Below are positions 35,954-48,074 of a stretch of DNA of 64,000 nt, one piece after another. The position numbers were made by a program, and so were the translations under genes. The notes under the pieces were generated by a model, which saw only the letters and a list, made by a program, of their open reading frames with translations, was not told the DNA's origin and did no database searches. The stretch is from positions 186,001-250,000 of the forward strand of contig JAJNNY010000008.1 in NCBI GenBank assembly GCA_022453515.1, read 5' to 3'. Within the stretch, counting starts at the first letter, position 1; each line of letters begins with the position of its first letter. This DNA is from Astrocystis sublimbata (Eukaryota > Ascomycota > Sordariomycetes > Xylariales > Xylariaceae).

Positions 35954-36608
35954 TTAGGTTCGGCCTCCTGTGTACTTATTGACCTTCCCTAATGGCATGG
36001 CATCCTTTATTACTCTCTCAGGCGCAAAAAGTCGAATGACCATCGCAGTTCCTGCACCAAGGGTGTTCCCCGTCTGTATCAAAACAAGCTCTCAGTTAGT
36101 ATCTCAGACAACGAAGATACCCGGTCATGCGCGTCTTCTCAAGACCACTTCTCTCACCCATATGCTTTGTGATTGCAACACAGGATGATATCAAAGCGAA
36201 AAGGTAGCGAGTGAGGGCACGGACGAGTCGACTTACCGTACTTAACCCAATCTCGTTGATTTCGCCAGGATCGACTACAGAATGGCTCCTTGCTTCCTGG
36301 ACACCCTGGGCGAGGCAGGATTCTGCGACAGCGCCAAAAGGATCGCTTGTCTAAGCCGTCTTGATGATCCTCTGTGCCATGGTTAACAAAAGGTCAGCGG
36401 GCCAGTCCCAATGAAGGCGGCATGCGCAGAACAGTCCCCTCTCTCAGTACGGGAAAGATGGAAATGGCGCACCAGGGAGAAACTCAGTCGGCTCTCGGGC
36501 TTCCACGGCAGCTTTGTCTGGTGGTGCTTCTCCTTCAGCTAGCCCTTGGGCTACTGCCAAGCCTCGCAAAGCTAGGATTGCTGGGAGGATGAGCTTGGAG
36601 ATGTACAT
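35954..36608 (-). CDS. Possible small secreted protein (gene or decaying gene)
   Basis: Exon 1 from the ATG at 36608 encodes a clear signal peptide (MYISKLILPAILALRGLAVA) followed by an acidic Pro-rich segment. The same frame later reads DPFGAVAESCLAQGVQEA and DPGEINEIGLST up to 36237. A GTAAGT...ATACAG intron then leads to a last exon, 36073-35954 (TGNTLGAGTAMVIRLFAPE). Between them the frame is broken by TGA at 36444-36446 and TAG at 36351-36353. An intron from 36450 to 36346 (GTACTG...ACAAG) would remove both and give about 128 residues, but a more ordinary CACAG acceptor inside it would shift the frame. So this is either a spliced gene with a weak acceptor or a pseudogene. The family is unknown. 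Confidence 0.45.
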
Positions 36609-37802
36609 CTTTGAGTTGGAAGTTGTGGTGAATGTTTGGCTCGTTGTAAATGCCGGGGCCTATCCAGCAAAGAGTCTTAGGTAGTGGGAAGGTGTGAGTG
36701 ATAGTTGGGAAAGAATACAGCTTGTCCTTCGATGGGAAGAGTCCTTTATATAGAGCGCCGCCTATGCTGATAATGATCGTTTGGAAATATGTCATGATTC
36801 CTGTATTGAATCCTTCCAGAGACGTCAATGTGAACTCATGCGTCTAAGTATAGAACAAACCCAGCCGTTTCCCCAACATAGAACAAACACCAAGCAGCTG
36901 GAAGCGACATTTTAAGCTTTTCCCTAACGACCCAACGCGATGGCGTCCCGCACTTCGCGCATTATGAAATCACAGTGTGCCAGGACGGACCCTCAGGAGA
37001 TCTTACAGATTCCAGTAGTTGTCCGACTTTCAACAATAGTGTGGCCGATAGGTGCCAATCAACAAATGCCAACGCCAAAGTTTGACCCGACATTACGGTC
37101 CATCGATGAAGGCCAAGATATATCCCGATTGTAAGGGGGGGGGGGGGGGCCAGGTAAACTCTAATACATTTACCCTCTCTGTAACAGCTGCTTACAGACG
37201 GTCTCGGTGGGACATGGACATGGATGCCTGCGGCAACAGATTTAGCCCAAACTTTAATTCGAGATCAAATGTCATCAGGAGACCCGAATGGGTGGTTTAG
37301 GTTACCTAGGACTGACGTCTATCTCACTGCGCCCCCCCCCCTAGTTAGCTCTGATGTTGACAAATTATGCAAGCGTGAATATGTAGGTAGGCAAGTACTA
37401 CTAGGTCGGTATATACACGTTGGAGCACAATAGATGCTTTAGCGACACTACCGATAAATCATCAAGCAAACAGTGAGACAATCGAACAAATGGGTATCTC
37501 ACATTCTATAGCTGGATATGCAGCTTTCGGACCATTGGGAAATCTATCAAACAACCTAGCTTGTGTCATGAAAAAGAACGAAAAAAAATTGCTTATACAA
37601 AGCAATCGCACAATTAGAAAGTGCTAATCAGAAGCTCTGTACTGCCACAGGATCGAACTACCTACCTAGCTTAAGGAGGGGCCCAAACGAAGTCATCAAT
37701 TCAACAGAACGCCTTGCAGAATTAGGTTTAATTCCACTAATTTCCCGAAGCGAAGAAGTAAATCATGACGAGATCAACTCATCACCAGGTTGCGCTAATA
37801 CC
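36609..37802. other. Intergenic with long G and C homopolymers
   Basis: About 1.2 kb between the doubtful secreted-protein gene and the 3' end of the Crh-type gene. It holds a run of 15 G (37135-37149) and a run of 10 C (37332-37341), about 190 bp apart. No gene was recognised; open frames at 36940-37134 and 37052-37433 look random. Confidence 0.5.
37135..37149. repeat. Poly-G tract (15 G)
   Basis: Fifteen consecutive G residues, with a ten-C run at 37332-37341 downstream. On one strand the two could pair or form G-rich structures, but they may also mark a sequencing or assembly weak point. Confidence 0.9.
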
Positions 37803-39454
37803 TTACTGCCGGTATCCGCCATTACCCCAGTAGCCATCTTGAGGGCCGGGAGAGTTCGGGCCGCGTTGAGGCTGCATGGGGCCTGGGCTATTTGTGTTTA
37901 TTCTCGACATCCCATACATGTCGTGAGGTGAGGGTGACCCAGTACCCCGAGACATTGGCATACCAGGGCCGGGGCTGTTCATTCTGCCCGGGCCAGCAGA
38001 CCCCGTTCTCGAAGGCGCACGAGGAGAAGCCGAGAATCCTCGGTTGACAGGCGACGCGGGCAGCGGGTAGGATGGAGGCAGACCCGGGCTTTGCGGGTAG
38101 GTGGGCGACGCGGGGCTATTGTTCCGCGAAGGGGCACGCACTTCGTTATGCAGTAGCGGCATGCCCTGTGAAACTCCCTCGGAACCTGTAGGGTCCCAGG
38201 CCTTCTCTGGAGGACCGGCGGAACTTCCCGGGGGTGAGTCTGCAACGGCGGCGTAGGAACTCGTCATGCCCCCCTTCCCAGCGGCTCCCGTGTATTCCAT
38301 GCCATCAAAATCGAGGTCGTCAGGGTTTCTGCCTCCCTTCTTGAATCGCTCAAGCTCGACCCGCTCGTCATCCTGCATCTTAGCAGCCAGGGCAGCTTCT
38401 TTCTGCCCTCGGCGTCGCTGCTTGATGTAGTAGAATGCGAGACCAAGGAAGGCCAAGCCGCCAATGGTACCAGCTGCTGTATATATACCGATTCTGGTAC
38501 CCTCGGGTAGGTCGGCCCACTTCTCTGAAAGCGACTTCTCTGGCTCTTTGTGAATGGACTCGGAGGCGGTGGAATTACCCCTGTTTACTGATTAGCAAAA
38601 AGTCCTGCAAAAGCTGATGTGTTGTAGATGGCTTACTCTACGGCCTTGATGCTCTGCCATGAGCCAGACGTGTCGGTGTACTTGTATTCTTTGCCCGAGG
38701 AGAAATCCTCAACGCGTACACTTTCCACATACATATGGAAAGGCGCTTGTGCCCAGTCGGTGGCCCCGCCAGCCCATTCGACAGTTCCAGGGGCTTGGTG
38801 ATCGGGATCACCACCAACCCAGCTACCGAGCCTGATGGTCATGGGGGTCTGCGGAAAGTTCTTTGTAGCGTTGGCATCTTGGGCATGAAGTGTACGGACG
38901 AGATTCCCGTCCATGTGCCATTCCAGCTTGTCCTTGGTCCACACGGTTGTGTAGTTGTGCAAATCGAAAATACTACCGGATACAGGGTGGTCTCCACCTG
39001 TCCCGGTGACATTGGTATTGCCTTTACCATAATAGTTGGAGAATGCGAAACTGTCATTGCCGCCCTTGAACTCCCAGTCGACTTCATCTAACGTGTCAGA
39101 GCCCCATACGATAGAGCTGATGATTCCCTGGCCCTGGGCGGCCTTCATCATGACCTCGGTTCGACCAAAGAAAAAGTAGAAATTCGAGGCGAGGGTAGCA
39201 GACTGCCCTTTCTCGGCGATTGTGAATATGGCACCATTCTTGTCATCGTATTTTATCCCATTCGCCTCCGACTTAAATGTGTCGTCGGGCGGTGTGCTGT
39301 TGAACTGGAAAGTGAAATCGGTTCCGAGTGCAGGATCGGGCCGGCATTCCTTTTCGGTGGGATTGCACTTCGTGCTCAGTTGGGCGGCAGTTGAAGAGAC
39401 CAGGGCTAAACCCAGCAGCGCGAGCGCTGGGATCGATTTCGTGTTAGACAGCAT
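37803..39454 (-). CDS. GH16 cell-wall transglycosylase, Crh/Utr2 type, membrane-anchored
   Basis: Crosslinks chitin to beta-glucan in the cell wall (Crh family function). Exons 39454-38637 and 38580-37803 give 531 residues. A signal peptide (LALLGLALVSSTAAQ) is followed by a Cys-containing start (KCNPTEKECRPDP) and a GH16 domain to about residue 270. The catalytic motif DEVDWEF lies at 123-129, with Glu124 and Glu128 as expected nucleophile and acid/base and Asp126 between. Several N-glycosylation sites are visible (NDS, NVT, NYT). In place of the GPI signal found in many Crh proteins there is one transmembrane helix at about 303-325 followed by a basic stop-transfer (KQRRRG) and a long cytosolic Pro/Ser/Gly-rich tail with repeated NSPGP and ASPR units. 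The tail may be a sorting or signalling region. Confidence 0.92.
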
Positions 39455-41163
39455 GGTGTAGGGTAAAAAGAGGATAAACGTTTGGCGCTCGAAACGGTGT
39501 TATTTGCAGTTGATAAAGGACTGGGCGGCGTGAAACACGTGAGGGGGATCAGCGGTAGGATTTCTCGAATGAGCGGCAGTCGACAATGGTCGAGGGATTG
39601 GTTATGTTGTAGATTTGTCGCGTCGAGGGAGCGGCAGGATTGCTGCACAATGAGCGTACGCTGTCGTACTTGGATAATGACAGCTCGTGAGACTGGTGAG
39701 TCTGAGGCTGGGTGGCTCTGGTGCGAGCGAAACCCTCGGGGGAGTGGTGGCGTGTGCAACCGATCGAACAAAGCGATGGTCCCCGCGCTGTGTTGTTCTG
39801 ATAATGCTTGAAGAATGAAGGAATGACGAGCTGTGTGCTGGACAGATGATAAATGAGAGACAAAGCACAAGGCAGGATGTCGACGATCTACAGTCTTGCT
39901 GAGCACCCTGGTTTGAGCCGAAACCTGTCGTTGACGCCGGAACAAACACGGAGAAACCAGCAAACGAGGGCGATGGCGAAGGAAATGAGCACAATGCCCG
40001 TGCCGTGCACTACTGCAGGCACCCTTCAAGTCACGTAAAAGGGGTTTGACATTTTGCCAATCTGGGGTAATTGGGTAATTGTCAAGGTTAGGAGACCAAT
40101 CAACTCGCCTTCACGAATCACAAGATGGGGTCCGCATCCAGGGCCTGCCAAGGGGGTCCACGCGGGAAGCAAAGACACTGAAGTCGCGTCTTGTCAGCCA
40201 ATCGTTCCTTGTGATCTACCCAATCTCCAGACTCTGTGCTCACTGATCGGAGCCTATGAAACCCATTCAATGCCACCGATGTCATTGTCTAACTACAATG
40301 GTGGGGGGGGCACAACATTGACAGCAATGAGATATATTGTGGCGCACTTGATACCGAACCTCGCCCCTCGCCCCCATAAACACACAATAAGCGACGTGAG
40401 ATACTGATCGCATACATTCGGTGATTGTTGGAGAAGGAGCCACTCCTTCTGAAGCCTGGCTAAGATACGAGATTTCCGGGAGAACCCACCAGTCCATAAG
40501 AGGGGTTAAGATGGTAGATCACTCCTCTGATAGCCAGTAAGAGAAGTTGAAACCCCAGCCAAGTCAGCTAGGCGAGCTAGGATGCGAACACAAGGGCCTG
40601 CCAAGTACAGGGGTTAACTATCTGTCAAGACTGTCTCGCGGAAATGGGCGGGACGGGTTTACCTCGCAAATTCAAGGCACAATGAGACAAGTTCCCAAGA
40701 TCAGTGCCTATTGGCCTAACTAGGAAACAGGAGGGAACACGTAGAAAACTCCAAAATGTTCGGTGTCGCACTTCACTAGATTGAAGAGATCCATGTCTAG
40801 AAGGTAGAGTATGGGTATATCATCTAACATAATGCGTGGATGCTTTCTAGATACGGCGCTAACTGGCGCTTAAAAACCTTATTATCCAGTCCGTCCTAAT
40901 TCCAAAGAACACTTCCTTCAAAAGGCGCCGCACTTTACCACCCCAAACTCCGTCATAGTCTGTCCAAGTCAAAATATTTCCAAAAGTGGACTTCAAAATC
41001 CCGCGAATTCAAACCCCAACTCCTGTGATTCGTTGCTGTAGTATATGGTGTTAAGGTGCATGTACCTTGCGTATGTGTGGGTGAATGCGAAGATGCAGTG
41101 GGGCAATTAAGTGAAATTTAGAATTATGTAGTATGACGATTAAAGCTATAGGCAACTGATTCT
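39455..41163. other. Intergenic: Crh promoter and GT2 3' region
   Basis: About 1.7 kb between two minus-strand genes. The first 600 bp upstream of the Crh-type gene read as C/T-rich on the sense strand, typical of a fungal 5' leader. Overlapping open frames at 39406-40029 reflect that bias. An eight-G run lies at 40313-40320. No gene was recognised. Confidence 0.5.
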
Positions 41164-43898
41164 CTACCATGAGAAGGTCATTAGAGCCGGGTTAAGGGCA
41201 ATGGGGAGCAACAGATGGCTCGTCGCGACTGTCGCCATGGGGAGGATAGCAACGAAGTCGGTGATGCGCCAATCGAGAGGAACGAAAGGCGCAACAGCCA
41301 GGACGACGATCGCGATAATGAATAACAATGAGAATGCGATCGAGTATTTGAACTAGGAGAGAGATCGAGTTAGTATAGTTGAGACTTGCGTGGGGACGAG
41401 ATTGGCTTACACTCTTGAGAACCTTGGGAACCTCGATGAAGAAGTTGGAGAACTCGGCCTCTTTGGATGTGGCACCCCAGGTCATGTTGATCTCGAACAT
41501 GTGTGCGAGAATGGCCTGGCTGACGTGCAGAGAGAGACCACCCAGGAAGATGGCGAGGAGGAACGTCCACTTGAAGTTCTCGTACAAGGCATACAACAGG
41601 CCTCGCTCACCCACACGGTAGCGCATGACGGCGAGGGCAATGTTTCCGAGACCGTTGAAGACAATAATGATCGAGAACCACACCTGCCATGAGTCGAGGT
41701 AGTACTTATCCAAGTATCCGTTGAACCAGCCCATCAAGAAGTAGTTGACCGATGTTAGGATCCAGGCTGCCGCAATCGCATAGTATGTACCGATGTAAGA
41801 GATGACGGTGATCTTTGAAGTGAAACGGATGTTGGAGAACAAGAAGCGTCGGAACAGAGGAGTGAAGGGACCCTTCCAGAGCCACATACGGATGGGATGG
41901 AACAACAGCTCGTTGCAGCCGTATGCATACTTCTCCCATCGAGCAAGTTCGTCATACACGGTCAGCGACACACCCTCCTTGAAGCCTTCACCAGCCCATG
42001 CAGCTAGGCGGATGATGTAGCCGTTGCACTGCAGACGTAGAGACATGTCGAAGTCCTCGGACACGTGAGATTCAGACCAGAACTTCTCGTATCCGTCCTC
42101 GTCCTCGTATGATACTTGCTGGATAGCACTCCAGCGAAGGATCGCGTTGTGGCCGACGAAGGGAGCAACGTCGCCGTTGGAGACAGTGTATCGAATAGCA
42201 GAGTAGATGAGGTTGGTAAAGAACGTGATACCGTTCTCAAAGTACGTGTGAACAACCTGCATGACACCGGAGGAGAATTGCATAATGCCGACATCAGGGG
42301 ATTGCTCCATTTCGGAAACGGCGTCAAGAAGACAGTCAGAAGGCACACGAGTATCGGAGTCGATAATGAGAATGTAGTCGCCAACCCGAACGTTGCCGTC
42401 TGCCCAAGCTCGTCCATCCTCTTCAAGGACCTCCTTGAGCGCCTTCTCGTACGCAAGAGCCTCATCTGCCTGAGACCACTCGGGCCCACGGTTGTAGAGA
42501 GCAAGCTTCTCCTCCACCTTGCAGGAAACCATTAGAGCAAAGTTCATGTTAGAAGCCTTCTTGAACTTTCCGCGACGTAGGAATCCGTTTTCGCCATGCT
42601 TGGGGCGGGCAACCCAGCCGATGGAGTGATCGGCATAGAACTCGATTCGAGCGCGGCGCTCCTCCTCGTCTAGAAGCTGAAGGCCATCATCGTTGATGAA
42701 GATATTGGCCGAGCCACCCTGCAGTTCGTAGGTGCTGATGGCCTGCTTGAGCGATCGCACAGTGGGTACAATGACGGCGCCGAGACCCTCCTTGTAGACG
42801 GGGCATTGCACTGTAATATGCGGCAGAATGGTGCTTTGCAATCTTGGGGGAGGCTTCGCCGAGTAGAACTTGGAGTTGACGGTGAGCTGCCGGATAGGAC
42901 CGAAGATCTGAGCCAGACAACCAACGATGACCTGGGCAAAGAACAGGGTGAAGAAGATTTGGATAGGTGCTAGCGCGATGAGGGCCAAGCGCGTATAGCT
43001 GCCGTCAACGGAAACTTCAACGGCGAGCTGGCGAGCAGCTGCGCCTATAGAAGTGACAATAATGACAAGGACGATAGATACGAGGTAAGTATTCTGCATG
43101 TGGACGGGGCGGTTCTCAGGCAGGGGCAGACCGCTCTCTGCGTCGATTTCTGCTTCTGTGACTGTCATGTTCTGCTTCTTCTCTGACGGCTCCTCATCGT
43201 CCTCCTCGCCGGTCTGCCAGACCAGCTCCATCAGCTCGGACTCGATGGCTTTGGCGCGCTGGACAAGATGGAGGGCATCATCGTCCCATACTACAAGAAG
43301 AGCCTCCGAAGCAACGAAGGCAGCAAACTGGTGCTTCCGTGCTCTCGGTAGGTCATCCATAGTCGGCAGGATTTGAACCCGAAGGCCGTTCATCAAAGGT
43401 ACATCAACGGCATCCGGCGACCAATTCAGGAATGTCTTGATAACGCGCGAGTTGACAGTCATGGCACACTAGGTCAAATATGTCAGTAACCGGCGTACAG
43501 CTAGGAAGCATATAACGTACCTGAACATTGAGCGTCGCACAAGCCATAGCGAAGGCGGAGCTGGCCAGCCTGGGGGGGCATGCCATGTAGCTCCCTCGAG
43601 ATTTGCGTAGTAAAACACCCTCTATTTCCCCAGACCCATCAGCCACCCAAAGATGTGAGCATTGCTGCTGATACAAATAGTTGACCATAACCTCATGTTT
43701 GATGTCGTCCAGGAACATGGAACCGCCCGAGAGTGAGTTTCTCGAGGAGCCGAAGTTTGGCGTGGGAGCTTGGAGTTCGAAGTCATTGTGAGCCGTGGCG
43801 TTCAATGCAGGTTTCTCCGAGTAGGTAACATTGCCAGCCGCCGCCGGCTTCTTGTTGTCCTCGGGCTTCTTCGCCTTGAAGTAGTTCGAGAAACCCAT
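41164..43898 (-). CDS. GT2: Fungal GT2 processive glycosyltransferase (hyphal surface-growth type)
   Basis: Membrane-bound family 2 glycosyltransferase that probably makes an extracellular or wall polysaccharide. Orthologues in Zymoseptoria and Fusarium are needed for hyphal growth on solid surfaces; the polymer is not established. Exons 43898-43521, 43468-41411 and 41352-41164 give 874 residues. Two helices lie near residues 255-320. The catalytic core follows: HITVQCPVYKEG, NDDG (385-388), DSDTR with DSD at 496-498, SEDFDM with the catalytic Asp region at about 597-600, and ARWEKYAYG with RW at 636-637, corresponding to the QxxRW product-binding motif. Several more helices close the protein, the last crossing into exon 3 (FKYSIAFSLLFIIAIVVLAV). 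The hydrophilic N-terminus (about 250 residues) includes a conserved-looking HEVMVNYLYQQQCSHLWVA segment. Confidence 0.93.
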
Positions 43899-46800
43899 GA
43901 TTAATCCTTATTACTGTTTATTAAAGATGTAATATGTGTAGTTAGGGAAAACGAGCGGCAACCCGCCTGACGTCAAGGGCGTCGCGGTGATTGATGCCGC
44001 AAAGCCTCTTACACCCTAGCAATACTGGGTATATAAGCAATTTAAGAAGCCGGTTTTCAGAGTGTATCGGATACAACGAAGGACTTAGTTGGTGGTGGGG
44101 GTTGCGTGACTGCTCAATCCAACTTCCTATAAGCGAGAGACTTTGACCACGTCGCGGCCCAGCGAACCGCAAACGGACTCGAGTTTGGTCAGGTGAAGAG
44201 GGTGGAAGGATAGGAGCAATCGACGAAAAAGCGAGGGAAGATAGAGAAAAAGTAGATCGCTGAGAGTCAGATTTGAGGTGCGTGGTGTTCGGCAGGTAGC
44301 GGTAGCTTCAGGCCTAGACTTAGACCACACCAGCGTTGCTTCGAGGCCTAGCACATGGCGGCTCAGCTGGACCTCAGCAGCCAGATGCAATGATGATAAG
44401 GCGAGAGCTAGAAAGTACCTAGTGTACGAGCAGGCACAACGCTACGAGAGGAAGCGGACGCAGTGGCTTACTCGCACATGAAGTGAACGGTAAGACTATC
44501 AGCTACTTACGGTGCGGCAATGGCACGACGGGGGACCTGGCAAGTAGCTCGAGGCCAGCCTGGGTGAGTGCTACTGCAATACGTGCCCTGGGCCAGATTG
44601 CCGGCCAAGGTGTGGTTTTCGCTCGACTGCCATCGACAGTTCGGAGTCCTGGCCGAAGACCATGTTAGCTTGTAGCGCCATACCATCTAGCGCATACAGT
44701 ACGTGCTAAAAGATAGACCAAGTAGCTAGTGTCAGCCCGTATATCCACGTAAGCAGGGGTAAAAGGAACCGAAGATGGGTACAGGGGTCTCGAAGTACAG
44801 TACCTCTCTTGATCGCTGACAGGGGTATCGACCAGGATCCAGGAACAGTGGATTCCGAAATCCAACGGCAAGGGGGTTGAGGGAAAAGGTGTGGCCAGAA
44901 GTCATGAGCTCGGTCCGGTCCCGTCAGAGACCTAACCAGATGAAGTATAATCATCCACGTTGTTAACAGCTCAAAGCCGAGAGAGCCTTGATGACCGCTA
45001 ACATGATTGTGCCGCACTTAGGCCCCGTCTGATCGCCTGCTCTGGTCTTTTTCTCTCCCACACTAGCGGATTCACGGCGTTCGCCATCACCTCGTCACAT
45101 CGTTCAAACAGCTGCCCCAACCGCTGTGTTCTCGGTGTACGGTAGCGCATACTACTACGGAGTGTGCCTGACCCATTGGGTCTACTTAGGCATGGCCCTC
45201 TCTATATGCAGTTACACGTACTCGTAGATCTTGATGCCCATACTGCTGTGGTTGCTCACATTGCGTGGCCTCGAAGCAGGCGTGTCAGCGATCAAGCGAA
45301 CGTTACATGTTCGTGTTAGTGAAGGACTAAGGGAGCAATATCTCCTAAAGATAAATGTACTCGTAAATCAAGTTTATACCACGAACTGTTGGCTTAGTTG
45401 ATCGCCGGTTTTCAAAAGAGTGGGAACCAAGGGTACCGAGTCAACGGATACCAACAGTGCTCAAAGGTACAGGCTTGGTAATCAGCAACTAAGATCGAGA
45501 TCTCGGATTGGTTCCTCATCTATCTCCCTCGTATTCAATCTCGGACTTCATTGGTATGCGTTGTTCTATTTACTTAGGCTGCTGTACTACCACGTGGTCA
45601 TTGTCGCCGTCGCCGGACAGTACTTTGAGTTTGGGTGGGAAGTTGTACAGTGGGAGCGCATCGCAGGAGTGTCACTTTGTAGGTACTTAGGCATGTTTGC
45701 AGCACGGGGGCAAAGTATGCTTATGGGCCATTATGGAGGTCTAATAACAAAATTGACCTCTTTGCCTGCGTATGAATACTTCTCTAAGATCTCTACGGCA
45801 CAGGAAATGTGGCGATCGGTAATTTTTTTGTGGCAGAGCTAGTGCTGATTAGTCTCCGAAATGTCTTTCAACAGCGGTGTATCTATCGGTACTATTTGCA
45901 GAGGCTATTTTGGCGGACAATGGGGGCACGTACGCGCTTCAAAGCTTTAAAGGTGGGGGGGTTCTGTTTGCATGTCGCTGTCACTTGTTGAAAAATGGAG
46001 CAAAAGTGAAGATAGATGAAAACCTGTATCAGGGTAACAATAACGAATAGACATATGATATTGCGACGCTTTCGAGCAATAATGAGAAATCATCATACTG
46101 CAATGATGTTGATCATTTGACTGGTCTACTTCAAGCAACGGGAATAGTTTTGTGTTACAGAGCAACATATTTCGCTTGATGTTTTCCGCCCACTGAACTG
46201 ATGTCCAGTGCATCACTATGCAGACTCTCTGATATTTCCTTATCTGGTCAAAGCCCCGACAACAACCGCCTTGAAGTATCTTAAACTGGGGACGGTGAGT
46301 GGTTCGTGTCAGGTCGCTCCCCGGCCACCTGCTCAAGGGCTGTATCTGCGCGAAGCGACGATCGTCCCCAAATGCAACTAGCGCAGTAGAAAATATTTAG
46401 CTGTAGTTGGGAACTACTGCTTAACCGAGAGAAGAGCTGGCTTGATAATCCACTGGAGTTGGCCAGTCCCTTGTCCAGGCATGGGCTACTATACTAAGTA
46501 CGTATGTATACTACCTTCACTGCCACACCAAAAAAATTACAGCCAACCGCAGTCAAGAAAGAGACAGCGCGGGGCGAGATAGTACTCTTACCGAGTGACC
46601 GTGCGTGGAGCTGAGCTGAGCTCAGCGCAACCGCATCTGGGGCGTTAGTCGAGTCGAGAACCACTGTAACCGGGGGGAGGAAGTCTAGAGATCGCTATCG
46701 TTGCCGTGCAGTTCGGCCTGGATTATGTAGCGAATGCTCGGATCAACACAAAGCCGCTGCTGATCGTGGCTTTGCACGACAAGTAGTATCGGTCAATGTC

Positions 46801-48074
46801 TACTCGGAAGAGGGAGATGGTCTACAGTTGCATTCTAGATTCACAATAAGCACAGGAAGAGGTAGGTGAGCAGAGGGGAACATGCTGCTGTGAACTAGCA
46901 AGGACGAACTGAATGACCAAAGATAGATCAGATTGTCAGTTGGTCATCGGTAAGATAGGAGCGCATGCCCCAATTGTGGCGTTATTTTGCGATATATACA
47001 AAGTTTATTATAGGTGCAATGCAACCCATAATATCGCCACCATCCTAGACCTATATCCTAATGTTAAGCAGATACCCGCCACCCTGACACCCTGAAAGGT
47101 CACTCTTGGAATGACGAGGTAGATCGCCAGCCCACGCACCACATCTTGGCGTTCGCTTTCATGTATCTACCAGCGAGCCACGAGTTGAGTACTCCTAGCA
47201 TCAGATGACACCAATATGATTTGTAAAACGTTGTAAACGTTGTAAACGTTGTCAATTATATATTGCAACTGTCTATTGTGTCTTTCACGCTATGAGACCT
47301 TTGATATAAAGTACAGGTCTGAATAACTATAGTCAATGGAGGCGTATAGGGGTTTGATTATATGATTCATCTGTTCACGTCCCAAGCTACACGTGGTTCT
47401 GACTAGGTAGTTTGTTTGGAATCACTCAACGTAATTTGTCTCACAATACCCTGATCTCAGGCATCTTGACCAATCATCTGTTCAGGCTTGAGAGGCAGCG
47501 GCGGGTTCATAATTCTACTGCCCTTTCACTAGGTGCTTTTGGCAAATTACTTCTTCAATAGACAGTCCCGAAACGGTTGACATGTTCTGAATTTGCTACC
47601 CCAAGCCAGCCGCATCTTTACTTTGCAACCAGCTAGCTACTAAAGTTGGATAGCGAGCGCCCCTGCAATAGTGCTGACAACGGTTTCCTTGCCATCAATC
47701 TAGTACGAGACCCTCACCTACTGATGACCCCAGGTCTGGCTTTATGCGACATATCTGACCGTCCCACTAGTTTTATGACCTGTTGTGGACGAGTCAAAAG
47801 GATAGCAGACTCATGATCTTAGGGGTATTGACTTTATGCATTATATTTATTGGCAGTTGCCGCAACTTGTTGCGCGACCACATTTGAAATGCTTCCTGTA
47901 GCATGTACAGCTATTATATACTAAGATTCGTGTGATTACCGTAGACTCCTTATTAGACCGTCTATCATCTCAAAACCATCGCTCCGATTTAAACCCTTGA
48001 TCTTCGAAACGCCGTAGTGACCCAACATAAATCATTGTGATGAAATAGGTGAACGAGAATGTAGTTCAAAACAT
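43899..48074. other. Long intergenic region, no gene recognised
   Basis: About 4.2 kb between GT2 (its promoter) and the 3' end of the next GH16 gene. Open frames such as 44706-45017, 45420-45842 and 45947-46336 have no recognised features and no splice-supported extension. A short tandem repeat lies at 47230-47256. No transposon was recognised. Confidence 0.45.
47230..47256. repeat. Short tandem repeat, GTTGTAAAC x2 plus a diverged copy
   Basis: Two perfect copies of the 9-mer GTTGTAAAC followed by a diverged third (GTTGTCAAT). An extra partial copy (TTGTAAAAC) precedes them. Confidence 0.75.
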
